A stretch of 64,000 nucleotides of DNA from Zoroaster sp. YZ-2022 (GCA_029582265.1 CM055819.1:4939855-5003854); one strand, 5' to 3'; counted from the stretch's first letter, positions 35,668-47,520 are shown. Program-made: numbers and translations. Notes: generated from the sequence alone by a model not told the origin.

Positions 35668-35758
35668 GCCCTGAAGACAGCCCACAGCACATTGATCGAA
35701 ACATCGAGTTGTAACCACCAGTTCTTTTCAGAACTAATTACTACTTAAAAGAGAATTT
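35668..35758 (+). mobile_element. Penelope-like repeat fragment
   Basis: CCCTGAAGACAGCC ... TTGATCGAAACATCGAGTTG then CAGTTCTTTTCAGAACTAATT, one arm of the 43670 element. Confidence 0.7.
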
Positions 35759-35832
35759 TTCTTACAATGAACCCCCAAACAAAACTGATATCAATTAAAA
35801 GAGCAAAGATTTTTCTTTAAAAAGGTGTTTAA

Positions 35833-36195
35833 TCCTCCTACTTCTGGTACCTTTTTAAAGTTGATCCACCATTTGAAACCATTCGCTTTTGTGGTTTTGA
35901 ATGGTGAAATAACTGTGTACAGTATTGATTCCCCCAAATGGTTTTGAATGGTAGGTCAGCTAATATAAAACCTTGTTTGGATCTTTCCAAATGGTAGTAC
36001 AGCTAATACAAAACCTTGTTTGGATACCTCTAAGTGGTGAATCAATGGACCCTCTATGCATTTGAATGGATTTGAATGGTAGTAAAGCTTGCTACCAACA
36101 CTGTTCAAATGGTATCACCATGTGAGTACAAAACCAATGGGCATTTTGTTAAGTGGAAATTTTGAATGGTTTCAAATGGTCAAACAGTAGGAGGG
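35833..36195. mobile_element. TTAA-flanked MITE, ATGGTTTTGAATGG family
   Basis: TTAA at 35829-35832 and 36196-36199, with ends TCCTCCTACTTCTGG and CAGTAGGAGGG. Confidence 0.92.
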
Positions 36196-36764
36196 TTAAT
36201 CCATAATACTTGCTTGTGCCAATCTCCAATTATCAAGGCAAATACTGCAATTGAACAGTGACATCACTGCGTATTATCACCCCGAAACAATTCCAAGAGG
36301 CAAATGTGCGTTATGTTCCATTATGAAAACATAGCACACAAAAACAAAAAAACATTTGGAAAAAGTTGGCAGTGACTTTGAAATTGTTATCGTTTGATCT
36401 CAAACCATGGTGGAATATGCAAGCTCTGATGTACATGTACATGTAACAGTCATATAGAAATCCTCAGTACACATGTGGGCGGCTATAACAGTTTTGACAT
36501 TCTGATTGGTTGAGAGCTGGTCATGTTTACATATTAAGCTGGTCTTTAATGTTTTTTTAAAGAGCAGCTGGTGTTATTTCTAAGAACGGTTGAAGCTGAA
36601 TTTTTTTAATGGTTTCACACACCAGGTATCTAGAGCCAATCAGAGTGTTAGAAGCTCGGTATTTTTATCGCCCCTAGCCACGACTACATATGAGGTCTTT
36701 ATCTTGAAGTACACGCTGGGCCTTCAAACTTTTATTCCCTTAATAAAATAGCAATGTCACTATG

Positions 36765-37080
36765 CATGTTGATCAAGCCAGAAATGTAGATCTCAATAGG
36801 GCATATCCACTCAGTACACATCGTATCCCTCTAGTGGTGAAATTGCACCCAGTCGGTGTCTTGATGATAACCACTTTAGCATCAAGTAAACACTGTGTGT
36901 ATACTTTATGCATGTATGTTATGGTACTAAGCGCGCGTGTACCAGCCGATGATCACTGGAGACATTCCGCGCGTATGCACATCAACTGCAAAATATGCCA
37001 AACGCGATGCACTATCGCTGCCCTTTTGCCCACAGTGGTCTAACAACATGCGCCCTCAACGGCTCACGCACGGTGCGAAT
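36765..37080. repeat. dispersed repeat shared with 48100-48540
   Basis: Shared, inverted between the two sites: CCCTCTAGTGGTGAA, GTTATGGTACTAAGCG, GCCGATGATCACTGG and CCACAGTGGTCTAAC. The 48100 copy is split by the 48203-48349 MITE. Confidence 0.7.
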
Positions 37081-37196
37081 AAACTGGAATGAAATACATG
37101 TTACAAGGAGATGTTAAAGGGCCTACGAAGTGTGATTTTTGACAAAGGCCTTAAAGCTTAATTAGGTGTACATGTAGGATTGTAAAGTTAACAAAT

Positions 37197-37784
37197 GTGA
37201 CGGGCTCTGCGAAAATGAGTCACATGGGGGTGAACATAATTTTTTTAGTTATATACATGGCTGAAAAGAGCATGCAATAAGCTTCATTTTGATACCTGTT
37301 AAACAACTGTGGCATGTCCGGTTCAAAAGTTATCACCTTTTGAAAATATGTATTATGTCAACAATCGAGTAAACACGTATAGGAGAAATTGCCTATTAAA
37401 AAAAAACTGTAACAACCCATGACTTCAGAAGGTCACTAATAAAATGTGCATAGTTACCAATATGTTCCTTAAAATTTAATGCTAGCGGGGTTTATATTTT
37501 TGCCAAGCACAATCAACGTAAACGCAGCAATTTATAGCGTATTGTAATGGAAACAACGGACGAAATGAAAACAAAATGCACACAAAAATCATCATTTATT
37601 CCACTTTCTTCATACAAATCAGCTTTTTTGATTTATAAATATGAAAATACAGATACTAAAGAACCGAAATAATGGATAATCAGAAAATCAATTGCCAATT
37701 TTTTTTTTTCACCCTCCAAACATTCATCAACCCTGTACGTGGAAATAGGCCGTGCGAGAAGCGACTCATTTTCGCAGAGCCCAA
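37197..37784. mobile_element. MITE, CTCTGCGAAAATGAGTC family
   Basis: Ends TGTGACGGGCTCTGCG and CGCAGAGCCCAA with GAAAATGAGTC inward on both. Related: 61433-61784 and an isolated end CGCAGAGCGGGTCACAT at 57076. Confidence 0.8.
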
Positions 37785-38221
37785 ATATCTAGAGGAATCA
37801 TTCTGCCCAACATATACAAGAAAACATAAAATGCACACATAGCGAATTTCAAATCAGAAATAGATCAGCTCTTTTTACATTTACAGAAAATAATGAAAAA
37901 TCTTTCAGGGGGGTTATCGAAATCCCTGGATAGGTATCTCAAGACTTCTGGGTGATATTTCTATTGAGCAGATTAAAAGAGAAACACAGTCAAAGACTGG
38001 TTTCACCAGGCTCCTAGGAGTCCTGACTCATATGAAGCCTAAAGCTTCAAAATGAGGACCTAAACTGTACTGTACTGTATGTGAAAGCTTTGTATGTGAA
38101 ACAATGGGAATTTTCTTCACCCAATTATGCCCAACTGAAGGCTGTGTCCCCTTAACGGGGGAAGGCATACATGTTATGTACAGTATACATACATGTACTT
38201 CATTGGTAATTACCTCATTAA

Positions 38222-38528
38222 CCCTCCTATGACTGCAAGGGTCAAAATCAGTCAAAATGTTGATATACTTGCCAAGGTATATGCAGTATACATTGTACTT
38301 AAAAGTCAAACACTGTCAAACCTCACGTGTAGCATGTGCATTTACACAGGTCAAAATGAGTCGACTGTTTTTGACTGGTAAAAAGCATTGTCTGGTATTG
38401 TTCAGGGTGGTCAAAATGACAGTAAAAACCAGTCGACAATGGCCCTGTGTGCACATTTGGGTCAACAGTCAAAACAGGCAGTTGACACTATAGCTACTTG
38501 CCACTAAAGTGCAGCTCTAGTAGGAGGG
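38222..38528. mobile_element. TTAA-flanked MITE, GTCAAAATCAGTC family
   Basis: TTAA at 38218-38221 and 38529-38532, with ends CCCTCCTATGACTGC and CTAGTAGGAGGG. The right TTAA is at once followed by CCCTATGGAGGCCACTCC, the end of another family. Confidence 0.92.
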
Positions 38529-38570
38529 TTAACCCTATGGAGGCCACTCCCAACCACTAAATATCAAATA

Positions 38571-39197
38571 CACTCACTGGCCAAAAGTATTGCAACATGT
38601 TGTACGAGACATTGCCTAGACGGATGGCCGCAATTATCAGGTCACATGGTTACCCGACAAAGTATTGAAGGACTTTGTTTCCGAGCAAGAACAGTAAAAA
38701 AGAACATTAATAATAATAATAATAATAATGTGTGGATTTATATAGCGCACGTATCCACCAACTAAGTGGTGCTCAAGGCGCATTATATTATTATCCCTGC
38801 TCATAAGGCTCATAAATCATTCCTGAAACCATCTCAGCTCCCTGGGGAGCATACAGCTCAATTGCTGCCATTTCTAGCGCATATAGAGCAAACCAACTCT
38901 GCCTTCACAGGTACCCATTTAACCCCTGGGTGGAGAGAAGCAATTATGATTAAGTGTCTTGCTCAAGGACACAAGTGTCACGGCCGTGATTCGAACTCAC
39001 ATTATGTTGCTAACACCAGAACTTGAATCCGGTAAGCTAGACCGCTCGGCCACGACACCCCATTGACTTCAAAACACAGGCACTTTCAAGAAGTCTTAAG
39101 TAGTGTAAATAAAATAAAATAAATTATTGTAACACCAGTTCTCCAAACTGAACTTTGGTGTGAATTTCAATGTTGCAATACTTATGGCCAGTGAGTG
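38571..39197. mobile_element. mariner-like element with TA duplication, carrying a SINE
   Basis: Inverted ends CACTCACTGGCCAAAAGTA and TACTTATGGCCAGTGAGTG flanked by TA (38569-38570 and 39198-39199). TA duplication and this type of end are characteristic of Tc1/mariner. No transposase frame; more than half of its length is the SINE at 38708-39061. Confidence 0.93.
38708..39061 (-). mobile_element. full-length tRNA-Leu-type SINE, well preserved
   Basis: Minus strand: GGGGTGTCGTGGCCGAGCGG head, TTCAAGTTCTGG, B box GAGTTCGAATC, complete body, and a tail with ATT repeats (as AAT on this strand). Nearly identical to 22303-22664. Confidence 0.95.
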
Positions 39198-39199
39198 TA

Positions 39200-40060
39200 C
39201 ATTGTACACATATCGTTTGTGCATATAAAAACAAGTAAGCATCTAGGAGCAGTTTAATCAACATTACCAATGTTAAGGTAAAGACTGTTTGCGGTGAAAA
39301 ATTCTCTTGAAAAAATTCTCTGTTGTAAATGTACCTTCCCTTTAAAATTATTTAATTTGTAACATTTAACATCAGAACATCGAATGATCGGCTGAATACA
39401 AATTATGACACATTCCATAACCCTCTACCCTCTGCAGATATTGCTTCATTTAAAGGAATTCGTGGACTTCACGGACGAAAAATCATTTTATTGATTTCAT
39501 GACTACATGTACATGTATTACAGATCTTTCATCCGTTTGTAACCTATAATCCCTTCTTTGGCTGAGTGCCGGATGTGACGTCTTTCATCTCGAAATTAGT
39601 AAATGCTTTGTGATTTGAATGATAAACAAAGCAGTTCTATTATCTCTCATCGGTCAGTATGAAAGTAAATTATACTGTGAATGCCACAAGCACGTCTGAG
39701 GCACAAATCAATTTGACATACATGTACGCACACTCAGTAGTTGCCATTTTACAATGGAGAAAGGGGAAACATATGATGAAAGGTCAAGCATTCAGTAAAA
39801 GGAGCTCATGAGAAAGTCTGCTATCTGAAGTGTACACACACTGTAGGCCAGACCAGGCTAAACTGTATACTAAGTATGTTTGATCAAGCGACTGTGATAT
39901 TTCCCTAGACTTAATTGCATTGGCTGTTTTCAGCACTGTATGAATTGTAGCCCTGATTTGGTTATGCGAGCTACATACATGTAGATCACTTGGTAAATAT
40001 ACACACGCGTTACATCTTGGTCTTGCTCGCGATCTCTGTTCACATTCAGCGGACTCACGC
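39200..40060. other. mostly unannotated intron sequence
   Basis: A lone diverged unit of the 81-bp repeat lies at 39235-39345. Nothing else recognised. Confidence 0.4.
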
Positions 40061-40066
40061 TTAAAA

Positions 40067-40385
40067 CCCTCCTACTATACATGTAGCTGCACTTTAGTGG
40101 CAAGTAGCTATCGAGGTCAAAATCAGTCAACTGCCCGTTTTTTACTGTTGACCCAAATGTGCACACAGGGGCATTTTTTGACTGATTTTTACTGTCATTT
40201 TGACCACCCTGAACAAATACCAGACAATGCTTTTACCAGTCAAAAACGGTCGACTCATATTGACCTGTAAATTACTACACGTAAGGTTTGACAGTGTTTG
40301 ACTTTTAAGTGCACCAGATATACATGTACCTTGGCAAGTATATCAACATTTTGACTGATTTTGACCCTTGTAGTAGTTAGGAGGG
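40067..40385. mobile_element. TTAA-type MITE, GTCAAAATCAGTC family
   Basis: TTAAAA|CCCTCCTACTATAC to TAGTTAGGAGGG|TAAAA. Same interior as 38222-38528. Confidence 0.88.
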
Positions 40386-40600
40386 TAAAAGAAAAAAAAC
40401 AGGGTTTCCCGCCACTCATACAAAAATGCCACGCCACACTGAATAATACTGCTCAACGCAAACAAAACTACCTGATTAAGGCTGGTGCACACAAGTATTT
40501 CAGAGACAATGATAATGAAATGTACATTAGATGTTTTTATTTGGTCTAGTTTCGGGCTCAGTATGTAGTTTCCTGTATTGAGATTTTACTTTTATTAAAA

Positions 40601-40803
40601 CCCTAACTCCCTAGGCCCATTTGCTTACACATAACCAGAATCCATTTTTTCATAAGTTGAAAGATGTAATGTTCCACTCACTCAGTTGTCGGCTCTAAAG
40701 TAATCATGCACAGTTTATGAAAAACTAATCGTGATACTATCGAAAATTGCGATATATGTTTGACGATATATCGTGGATGGAAAAAATCGATATCACCCAA
40801 GCT
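40601..40803. mobile_element. two MITE fragments side by side
   Basis: 40601-40642 is the CCCTAACTCCCTAGGCCC end of the 44-bp family. 40676-40803 is one end of the 6109 hAT-type family (ATATCGTGGATGG ... ATCACCCAAGCTTAG). Confidence 0.75.
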
Positions 40804-40813
40804 TAGCTATAAT

Positions 40814-40986
40814 GAAACAACCATCTCTACCCTCACAGGTAATCATTTTTACTCCTGGGTGGAGAGAAGCAAGTACGGTTAAAGTGTCTTGCTCCAAGGA
40901 CACAAGCGCCACATTCATGGCCGGGATTGGAACCCACATTCTGATGACTCGGCCATCAGAACACAAGCCTGATTGCACTAGATTGC
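40814..40986 (-). mobile_element. SINE fragment near a Rab exon
   Basis: Minus strand head region with B-box-like GGGTTCCAATCCCGG, GCAAGACACTTTAACCG and CTCTCCACCCAGGAG. The 3' half is missing. It resembles the 2512-2809 copy and ends about 30 bp from the exon donor. Confidence 0.8.
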
Positions 40987-41016
40987 AATCGTCAACAGTT
41001 TCCCAGTCATACTCAC

Positions 41017-41136
41017 TCTGATATTGTCAAATGATTGTCTGTTGGCCACGTCGAAGAGAAGGAGTAGAGCGTGCGCGTCCCGGTAGTAGGCATGCGTGAC
41101 GCTGCGAAATCTCTCCTGTCCAGCTGTGTCCCATAT
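41017..41136 (-). CDS. RAB26/RAB37: Rab26/37-like GTPase, switch II exon (G3)
   Basis: Forty codons begin [18 protein letters not shown] and end FDNIR. The G3 box DTAGQ with the catalytic Gln, the switch II ERF segment and the Rab hallmark YYRDA are all intact, so a working GTP hydrolysis centre is expected. Established role of the family: Rab26 and Rab37 are prenylated small GTPases on secretory granules and synaptic vesicles, acting in regulated exocytosis and vesicle turnover. The acceptor is a CT-rich tract ending CTCCTAG and the donor is AGA|GTGAGTA, both phase 0. The [13 protein letters not shown] segment replaces vertebrate LLLLYDITN, an ordinary divergence. A 20.7-kb intron precedes it and a 28.4-kb intron follows. 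A SINE fragment ends about 30 bases from its donor side. Confidence 0.97.
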
Positions 41137-41884
41137 CTAGGAGACAGAAGAGAAGAAAAAGAAGAAAATCACATTAGTGGCTCTGTGGAGATTGTACGGT
41201 CTCTCACCTTGCTTAGCTGAAATATTATAATGAATATTTTATAATTGTGTTGTGTACATTGTACGTACATGTAGATGTACAAAGAAGCCATTGTAATGGT
41301 CTTGTATTCTCGGGATTACAATATACAAATAATTACGATCTATTTACGATCTACATGTATTTACATGCAAGTTCAAGAAAAACATCAACAAATGTAATCT
41401 TGCTTTAATGGTGGATGAAATATTGCATATGTAACCCCTTACACTTTAGTGGCTATTGGCCTTGTTTAGGGTGACTGACAGTAAATTTAAAAAAAAAAAA
41501 AAATTTAAATTAAAAAAATAAAATTAAAAATGATCTAATTGTAAAAGTGAGTGTCTCGCATCGATGCACGGCATTGCATAAACACGTGGAGGTCCTCAAA
41601 AGAAAATTACGCATGAAGTACACTGTAAATGCACTTTTGGTAACACATGTGCCTTACATGCCGATCAGGGTGTTTTGTTGTCTGAAAAAGAATCCAATAG
41701 AAATCCAAGTAAACTTGGAAACGGTACACCATGCACATACATGTACATGTATGTGCATGATATGTATTAAGTACTGTATCTCAAGGCCAGGTTCAAGCGT
41801 TATAGAGTTAAGATTTTGAGCAAGTCATTACGGAAAAACAACCCACATTTTTTCAGATGCCTGTGCTTGTAGTTGCAAACTAAA

Positions 41885-42272
41885 GGGATTTTAACTTTGG
41901 GTAATATATATAAAAGTCCAATTGTTGGACTTTTATGGAATTGGTAGCATCCAACAAAAAGCAGCTGGTGGAGTTTGATGGATTTGGTACACATGGCTAC
42001 ATGCTCTATTCGCTGGGCTATACTGTGGAGTACTGAATCCAACAAAAGCAGCCGGTGGAGTTTGATGGATTTGGTACACATGGCTACATGCTCTATTCGC
42101 TGGGTTATACTGTGGAGTACCGAATCCAACAAAAGCAGCCGGTGGAGTTTGATGGATTTGATACACATGGCTACATGCTCTATTCGCTGGGCTATACTGT
42201 GGAGTACTGAATCCATCAAAATCAAGCAAAGCCAGGGGGTGGATTTTGATGGCTCGGGGGTTGTTAGGGTTT
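41885..42272. mobile_element. TTAA/CCCT-type MITE with 87-bp array, inverted copy
   Basis: About three 87-bp units in the opposite orientation to 3477-3750, ending GTTGTTAGGGTTTTAA. A short hairpin AAAAGTCCAATTGTTGGACTTTT (two 9-bp arms) marks the left side. Confidence 0.85.
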
Positions 42273-42555
42273 TAAATCACCAACCTGTGAAAGCAGTTTC
42301 AGCTTATTATCTTGTGTTGTCAAGAAAATGTTTTTTTTCCTTTCCAATGTTGAATTGAGGAAAGTCTTCTTTCCGATATTTTTTGGCAATAATTGAACTT
42401 TTCTAAGAGAATGACAGCACTTCAGACAAAATGATCTCAAGGGATGACTATACCATCATCAGCTTTACACCAAGTGAGTTACATGTACATGTATACATTA
42501 AAATTCAATCGTTTGGCTATTTTCAAATTACTAATTCTCACTGCAAATTCATAAA

Positions 42556-42978
42556 CAAACCATTGAGGCCACTCCAAGCCATTGCTATGGAAGGCAGTGG
42601 CTCCTAATGGCTATACTGCATAGTAACATAATACCTCATATGTCTGTTGGATTTAGTGGTTTGTGATTGATGTATTTCAGGGGCATACTATTATGTTCCA
42701 GTCTCAGTGGCTGGTGGTACATGTAGCTTACTCTTGAGAGTCTGTGTTTACAAAATAACTGCTGAAAACCCAGCATCAAACAGAAGTACTGTACACAGAC
42801 ATATAGGACACCACTGAACAAGGTGGTCTACAGTGGTATACAAGTGTTTCATATGCATTGGTCTCCAGTGGCCTCAGAGTTTTACATAAAAGATTACTTA
42901 AAAGGGTTAGTGTGGCTTATATGCACAAACAAGATGTGTACAACATATTGGACAGTTAGTGGTTGGGAGTGGCCTCCA
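42556..42978. mobile_element. diverged element, GAGGCCACTCC family
   Basis: Ends TTGAGGCCACTCCAAGCC and GGTTGGGAGTGGCCTCCATTAA form imperfect inverted repeats related to 6614-6923. No target duplication seen. Confidence 0.6.
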
Positions 42979-43233
42979 TTAATTTCTGCAGAATTTCATT
43001 TCATTTTCTACCCTATGGTGCATGTAGATTTCCAGTGGGATTTCCAGTTATTGTATACACTGTGATACTAATGCATACTTGCGGCAGGTACACAGCCCAA
43101 TTAACCTTGGATACCTGTTGCTAGATGAGGTTACTGTCACTGTTCATTAATACGCACAGAGTAAAGCGCTGCGAGTCTAAGGGCTACACCTGGGGACCAA
43201 TCAACTTGGCTCCTGCTCCGCTGATAGAATTAA

Positions 43234-43506
43234 AGGGATAATATCGTCTCGATCAACAGGGCATGGCATCGGAGTGCTAGTTTTTGACTGAAGGGGCAAT
43301 ATCGTCTCGATCAACAGGGCATGGAATCGGAGTGCTAGTTTTAGATTAACTCAGTGACTGAAAATATACCCAACATGATAAGGTCATATTACTGTTGCCG
43401 CTGCATAAATGAGCCAGTAATTTTCAGTCACTGTGTTCATCTTAAACTAGGACACCAATTCCATGCCCTGTTGAAAGTCTGCTCTGATCGTGACGATATT
43501 GTTCCT
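43234..43506. mobile_element. TTAA-flanked MITE, AATATCGTC family, with internal duplication
   Basis: TTAA at 43230-43233 and 43507-43510. The first 50 bp (AATATCGTCTCGATCAACAG) occurs twice in tandem. Confidence 0.9.
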
Positions 43507-43669
43507 TTAAGCTTTTCATGGGTATTGCAACCATGACATCAACTTTATAGATGATTTGATTATCCTACATACAGAACATATACACTATGCTGGTAATCTC
43601 GAAACACGTTTTTAATGATCCCAGTTTTACATAAAGCTTACCTGGTGTAAAGTTGGTGATTATAAAAAT

Positions 43670-43949
43670 GAGTAAAGATTATTTGTGGTGACACCATGTG
43701 AAATTCTCAATTGAGTAGTAATTAGTTCTGAAAAGAACTGGTGGTTACAACTCAACGTTTCGATCAGTATGCTCTGATCGTCTTCAGGAGAACATATTCC
43801 TGAAGATGATCAGAGCACACTGATCGAAACGTCGAGTTGTAACCTCCCGTTCTTTTCAGAACTAATTACAACTCAATTGAGAATTTCACATGGTGTCACC
43901 GCAAAATAGTCTTTACTTATCCTCTTCACCGTGCAAAGCCACAAATTTT
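43670..43949. mobile_element. inverted pair of Penelope-like terminal repeats, 12-bp duplication
   Basis: Two roughly 125-bp arms in head-to-head inverted order (CTGGTGGTTACAACTC ... and complement) are flanked by a perfect 12-bp duplication GATTATAAAAAT (43658-43669 and 43950-43961). A duplication of this length points to target-primed retrotransposition rather than a cut-and-paste transposase. The CTGAAGA / GATCAG...CTGATC / GAAACGTC arrangement at 43800-43832 is hammerhead-like. Penelope-like elements are known for inverted terminal repeats and hammerhead motifs; assigning this one is inference. Confidence 0.65.
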
Positions 43950-44566
43950 GATTATAAAAATATTATCAAACATCCCTTGAAATCTTTCTGATTACATGGT
44001 GTCAGTATCATTTTAGAAAATTAGTACAGTAAAACAACTACATCTAAATGCATTAAATAAATAAATAAATAATGCATAATTTTTTTTTTTAAAGTAATAA
44101 ACAAATTGGTTATGATTGTTTCAAAAACATTAGGTCAGGAGGGAATTTCTCAACCCACTTTCAAATCTGAATAAAACATGGCTCTCAATGCAAACTTGTT
44201 TTGAACTATTGTGAATATGGGACGGAGATGCAGAATGAACAAAGTGCTTCTCTAACTTCTTTGTGTTATTTCTACTAGACAAACTGGCGCAGAATCATAA
44301 TCCCTAATTGACCAATTGGATTGGTTAAACAGACGTATACGTGCTGCGCATACAAATATGCGCATACCAAGACGCCAGTATGTCCAACAAGCTCTCTGGC
44401 AGGGTGCGAAGTTACATGTTGCCCGGGGCAGCCTTAAGGTCTCTGGGGAAACCTAGCTATTGATGAGGATGGTTGCCTGCTGGGTATTAAACCTAAAATA
44501 AATTGTTGTCAAACTAAACTCCAATTTCGAATACCATTTTCCAGTTTCATTTTGACAATTCATAAT

Positions 44567-44829
44567 TGTGACTGGCTCTGGCAAAACCCTAAACTTGGAC
44601 CCAATTTTCAAAAGTGACCTCCCAAATTTATCGTGAAAATTAACAATGTTCCTAACAACATTTCAGGATTTTTCTTTTTCCATCAAAATCTAGACAAAAT
44701 GCTTTAACTCTATATGGTGACATGAAAATCTCAAACTGGTCCCTGGGGTCAGTTTTTGACCTTTTCATGGCTGTTACGCATTATGGTAAATGCCGAGAAG
44801 TTTCGGGTTTTGCCAGAGCGGGTCACATT
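44567..44829. mobile_element. MITE, GTGACTGGCTCTGGC family
   Basis: Ends TTGTGACTGGCTCTGGCAAA and TTTTGCCAGAGCGGGTCACA. Longer and more diverged than 16953-17162. Confidence 0.82.
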
Positions 44830-44840
44830 TAACAAATTAA

Positions 44841-45382
44841 GGGGTGTGATGTGACCAAAGTAAAAAATCCTGAAAAATGGGTAGCGGGCCTGGGTCTCCC
44901 TTTGGTCTAAGAGGACAAAGCCCCCTGAACCTCCTGTGGGTAGTGGGCCTGGGTCTCCCTTTGGTCTAGAGGACAAAGCCCCCTGAGCCTCCTGTGGGTA
45001 GTGGGCCTGGGTCTCCCTTTGGTCTAGAGGACAAAGCCCCCTGAACCTCCTGTGGGTAGTGGGCCTGGGTCTCCCTTTGGTCTAGAGGACACAGCCCCCT
45101 GAACCTCCTGTGGGTAGTGGGCCTGGGTCTCCCTTTGGTCTAGAGGACAAAGCCCCCTGAACCTCCTGTGGGTAGCAGGCCTGGGTCTCCCTTTGGTCTA
45201 GAGGACAAAGCCCCCTGAACCTCCTGGATGTTTAATTTTGGAGGATTTACAGACTCTCCACATCCCCACAAACAAGAAACTAGAGGTTAGGACACTTCTT
45301 TCTTTCCTTGGTGGTTACTTCTCTTCTAAAAATGTTTAGGCAAAGGGAGATTTGTAACAAATCCTGAGAAATCGCATGCCTG
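44841..45382. mobile_element. TGTGATTTGAC-family transposon with a 58-bp array
   Basis: Starts GGGGTGTGATGTGACC and ends AATCGCATGCCTG, with near-duplication AATTAA/AATTTA. Inside, six copies of a 58-bp unit (GGGCCTGGGTCTCCCTTTGG) start at 44886, 44945, 45003, 45061, 45119 and 45177. Confidence 0.88.
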
Positions 45383-45989
45383 AATTTACACAAATCTGAC
45401 TCAAGCATGGTCAAGATAGACGGTATCGTTCAAGGATTGGTCTAGATCAGAGATTGCAAAGTTTGTGTTTTCTGACATCTAGTTTTCTTGGGCAACCAAA
45501 GGGGGTGGGGGGGGGGCAACCTGTGATTCAGTTGATAGTTGGACTTGGGCAACCAGTTTATTTTCTTAATTTCGCACCCTGTCTCTGGGCACATGTTTTT
45601 TAAATTTGTTTTTAAAATAGTAATACACCAGATCTGGAATATGGGCAAGACCATTTGTCCTGAGTAAAGAACACTTCCATTAGTAGAATGTCTACGGGAA
45701 TACCATGTAGGTTTATGGGACAATAAGGCCAAGACTACGTGAAATTCCAGGCTTGATACGCACACGTTGGCTTTGTTGAATTTTTTCCCCACTGGGCCTG
45801 GCGTCTGGACCAATAATATTGGAGAAATAAAAAATATATATATAAAAAAATTGGATCAGGTTTAATTCAGTAGGGCAGGTGAGAACAATCACAATTTTTT
45901 TTTTTTTTTAACGTGACCTTAACGCCTGGCCAAGTGTCAACCTTGAAGCAAACGAAACTCACACATTCGGACATCATAAACACAACATC

Positions 45990-46253
45990 TCCTACTGTAG
46001 CTGCACTTTAGGGGCAAGTAGCTATAGAAGTCAAAAGCTGCCTGTTTTGACCCAAATGTGCACACAGGGGCATTTCTGACTGTTTTTTACTGTAATTTTT
46101 TACCTCCCTGAACAAAGACAATGCTTTTACCAGTCAAAAACGGTCGACTCATTTTGACCTGTCAATTACTACACGTAAGGTTTGACAGTGTTTGACTTCT
46201 AAGTGCACTAGATATACCTTGGCAAGTATATCAACATTTTGACTGATTTTGAT
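45990..46253. mobile_element. MITE, GTCAAAATCAGTC family, partial
   Basis: CTCCTACTGTAGCTGCAC to TTTTGACTGATTTTGA. Internal deletions relative to 40067-40385. Confidence 0.75.
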
Positions 46254-46624
46254 AAACACATTATGTGGTAAACATTTTACGTGAACGTGGACAAGAGCTA
46301 TCAACATTTTGAGCTGAGCGCTCCACCGCCAAGAATGTCAATGAACCACGCCATGGCCCTCAATTAAGCGTCACGATCTGGGATGCTGGGATTGGACTCA
46401 TCGAGATGCCTGAATCAATACGCCCTACCTGAGTACCGCAACAACAACATGTCACACTGTCCGATTACAGACCCTAGGATTCTGACTACTGTACTTGGCA
46501 TTGATTGTGCCTACGGGTGGTTATCGCAGGGCAAAGGCCGGAAAAATGGACGCAAGAATTTGGACAAAACTCTAAATTTAAGAGGAACACACCTGAAGGT
46601 ACTCTCTTTGCATCAAGTTACATG

Positions 46625-46985
46625 TCTATGGGCAATTCCATGGTTACCCAAATTACATTTTTGAGGTTTTGAGCCCACTCTTAATGCCATAATATATATT
46701 TCACTCATCAGGTTTTTTTTCACAGTAGTTGCATTATACCCAGACCTTACTCAGGACAGAATAGAAATTTCAGAAATTTGTTATACATGTATGTACACTA
46801 TGTAAGAGAAAAGATGACATTTTATGTATGTTTAAGAAATGTAGCGTATCAGCATTTTTCTCTTATATAGCATACATACACTGTATAACAAATTTCTGAA
46901 ACTTTTTTTTTCTGCTAAATACGGTCCGAGTAAAATGCAACTTCTGTGAAAAAAACTCATGAGTAAAATATATATTTTGAGAAAC
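46625..46985. mobile_element. partial copy of the 20122-21029 element
   Basis: Begins AATTCCATGGTTACCCAAA and keeps TTTGAGCCCACTCTTAATGCC intact (two adjacent short phrases), where 20122 carries its inner foldback. One end is lost. Confidence 0.78.
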
Positions 46986-47335
46986 GTTGATGATTGAACA
47001 CGCCCTGACTGAAAACAATTTCCTGGTTACGTTCTCGCTTTCGCGTAGCTATGCCGTCTTGTTTCTGGTCAAGAATATGACGTCAGAAACAAGTTTCTGT
47101 TTGTGTTCGTCAAAACACGCCCCAGGACACATGACTACATGTAGACTGGTCCCCTGTCTATGTATATCCTATCAAGGATATAGACAGGCTCCAGGAGTAC
47201 CACTCAAAGGATTTCATTGGATACGTTAACGCGTATCGGGAAAAATGTGGCGGCTGCACGCCCAGTATCTGGCGTAATTCACGCGCCTCTAGTTCAAGCG
47301 TGACATCTGATCTTCAGGCTAGACTACATGTAGAG
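46985..47335. repeat. dispersed repeat shared with 25075-25330
   Basis: ACTGGTCCCCTGTCT, AAGGATATAGACAGGCTCC and TGTGGCGGCTGCACG. The second arm of the hairpin is degraded. Confidence 0.72.
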
Positions 47336-47520
47336 CATTGTACAAGTACTGATCCAACACCTGCATAAAGTGTACGCATCCATGCATGTTTAATTCAACC
47401 AAATGTTAATATTCAACTACATGTACAAAACAGCTGCAACTTAACACAGAGACAAGTGAATGACCTGTGTACATGTGTGTATTATGTGTACAGGTACATT
47501 TTGTTGTGCATATATACATA

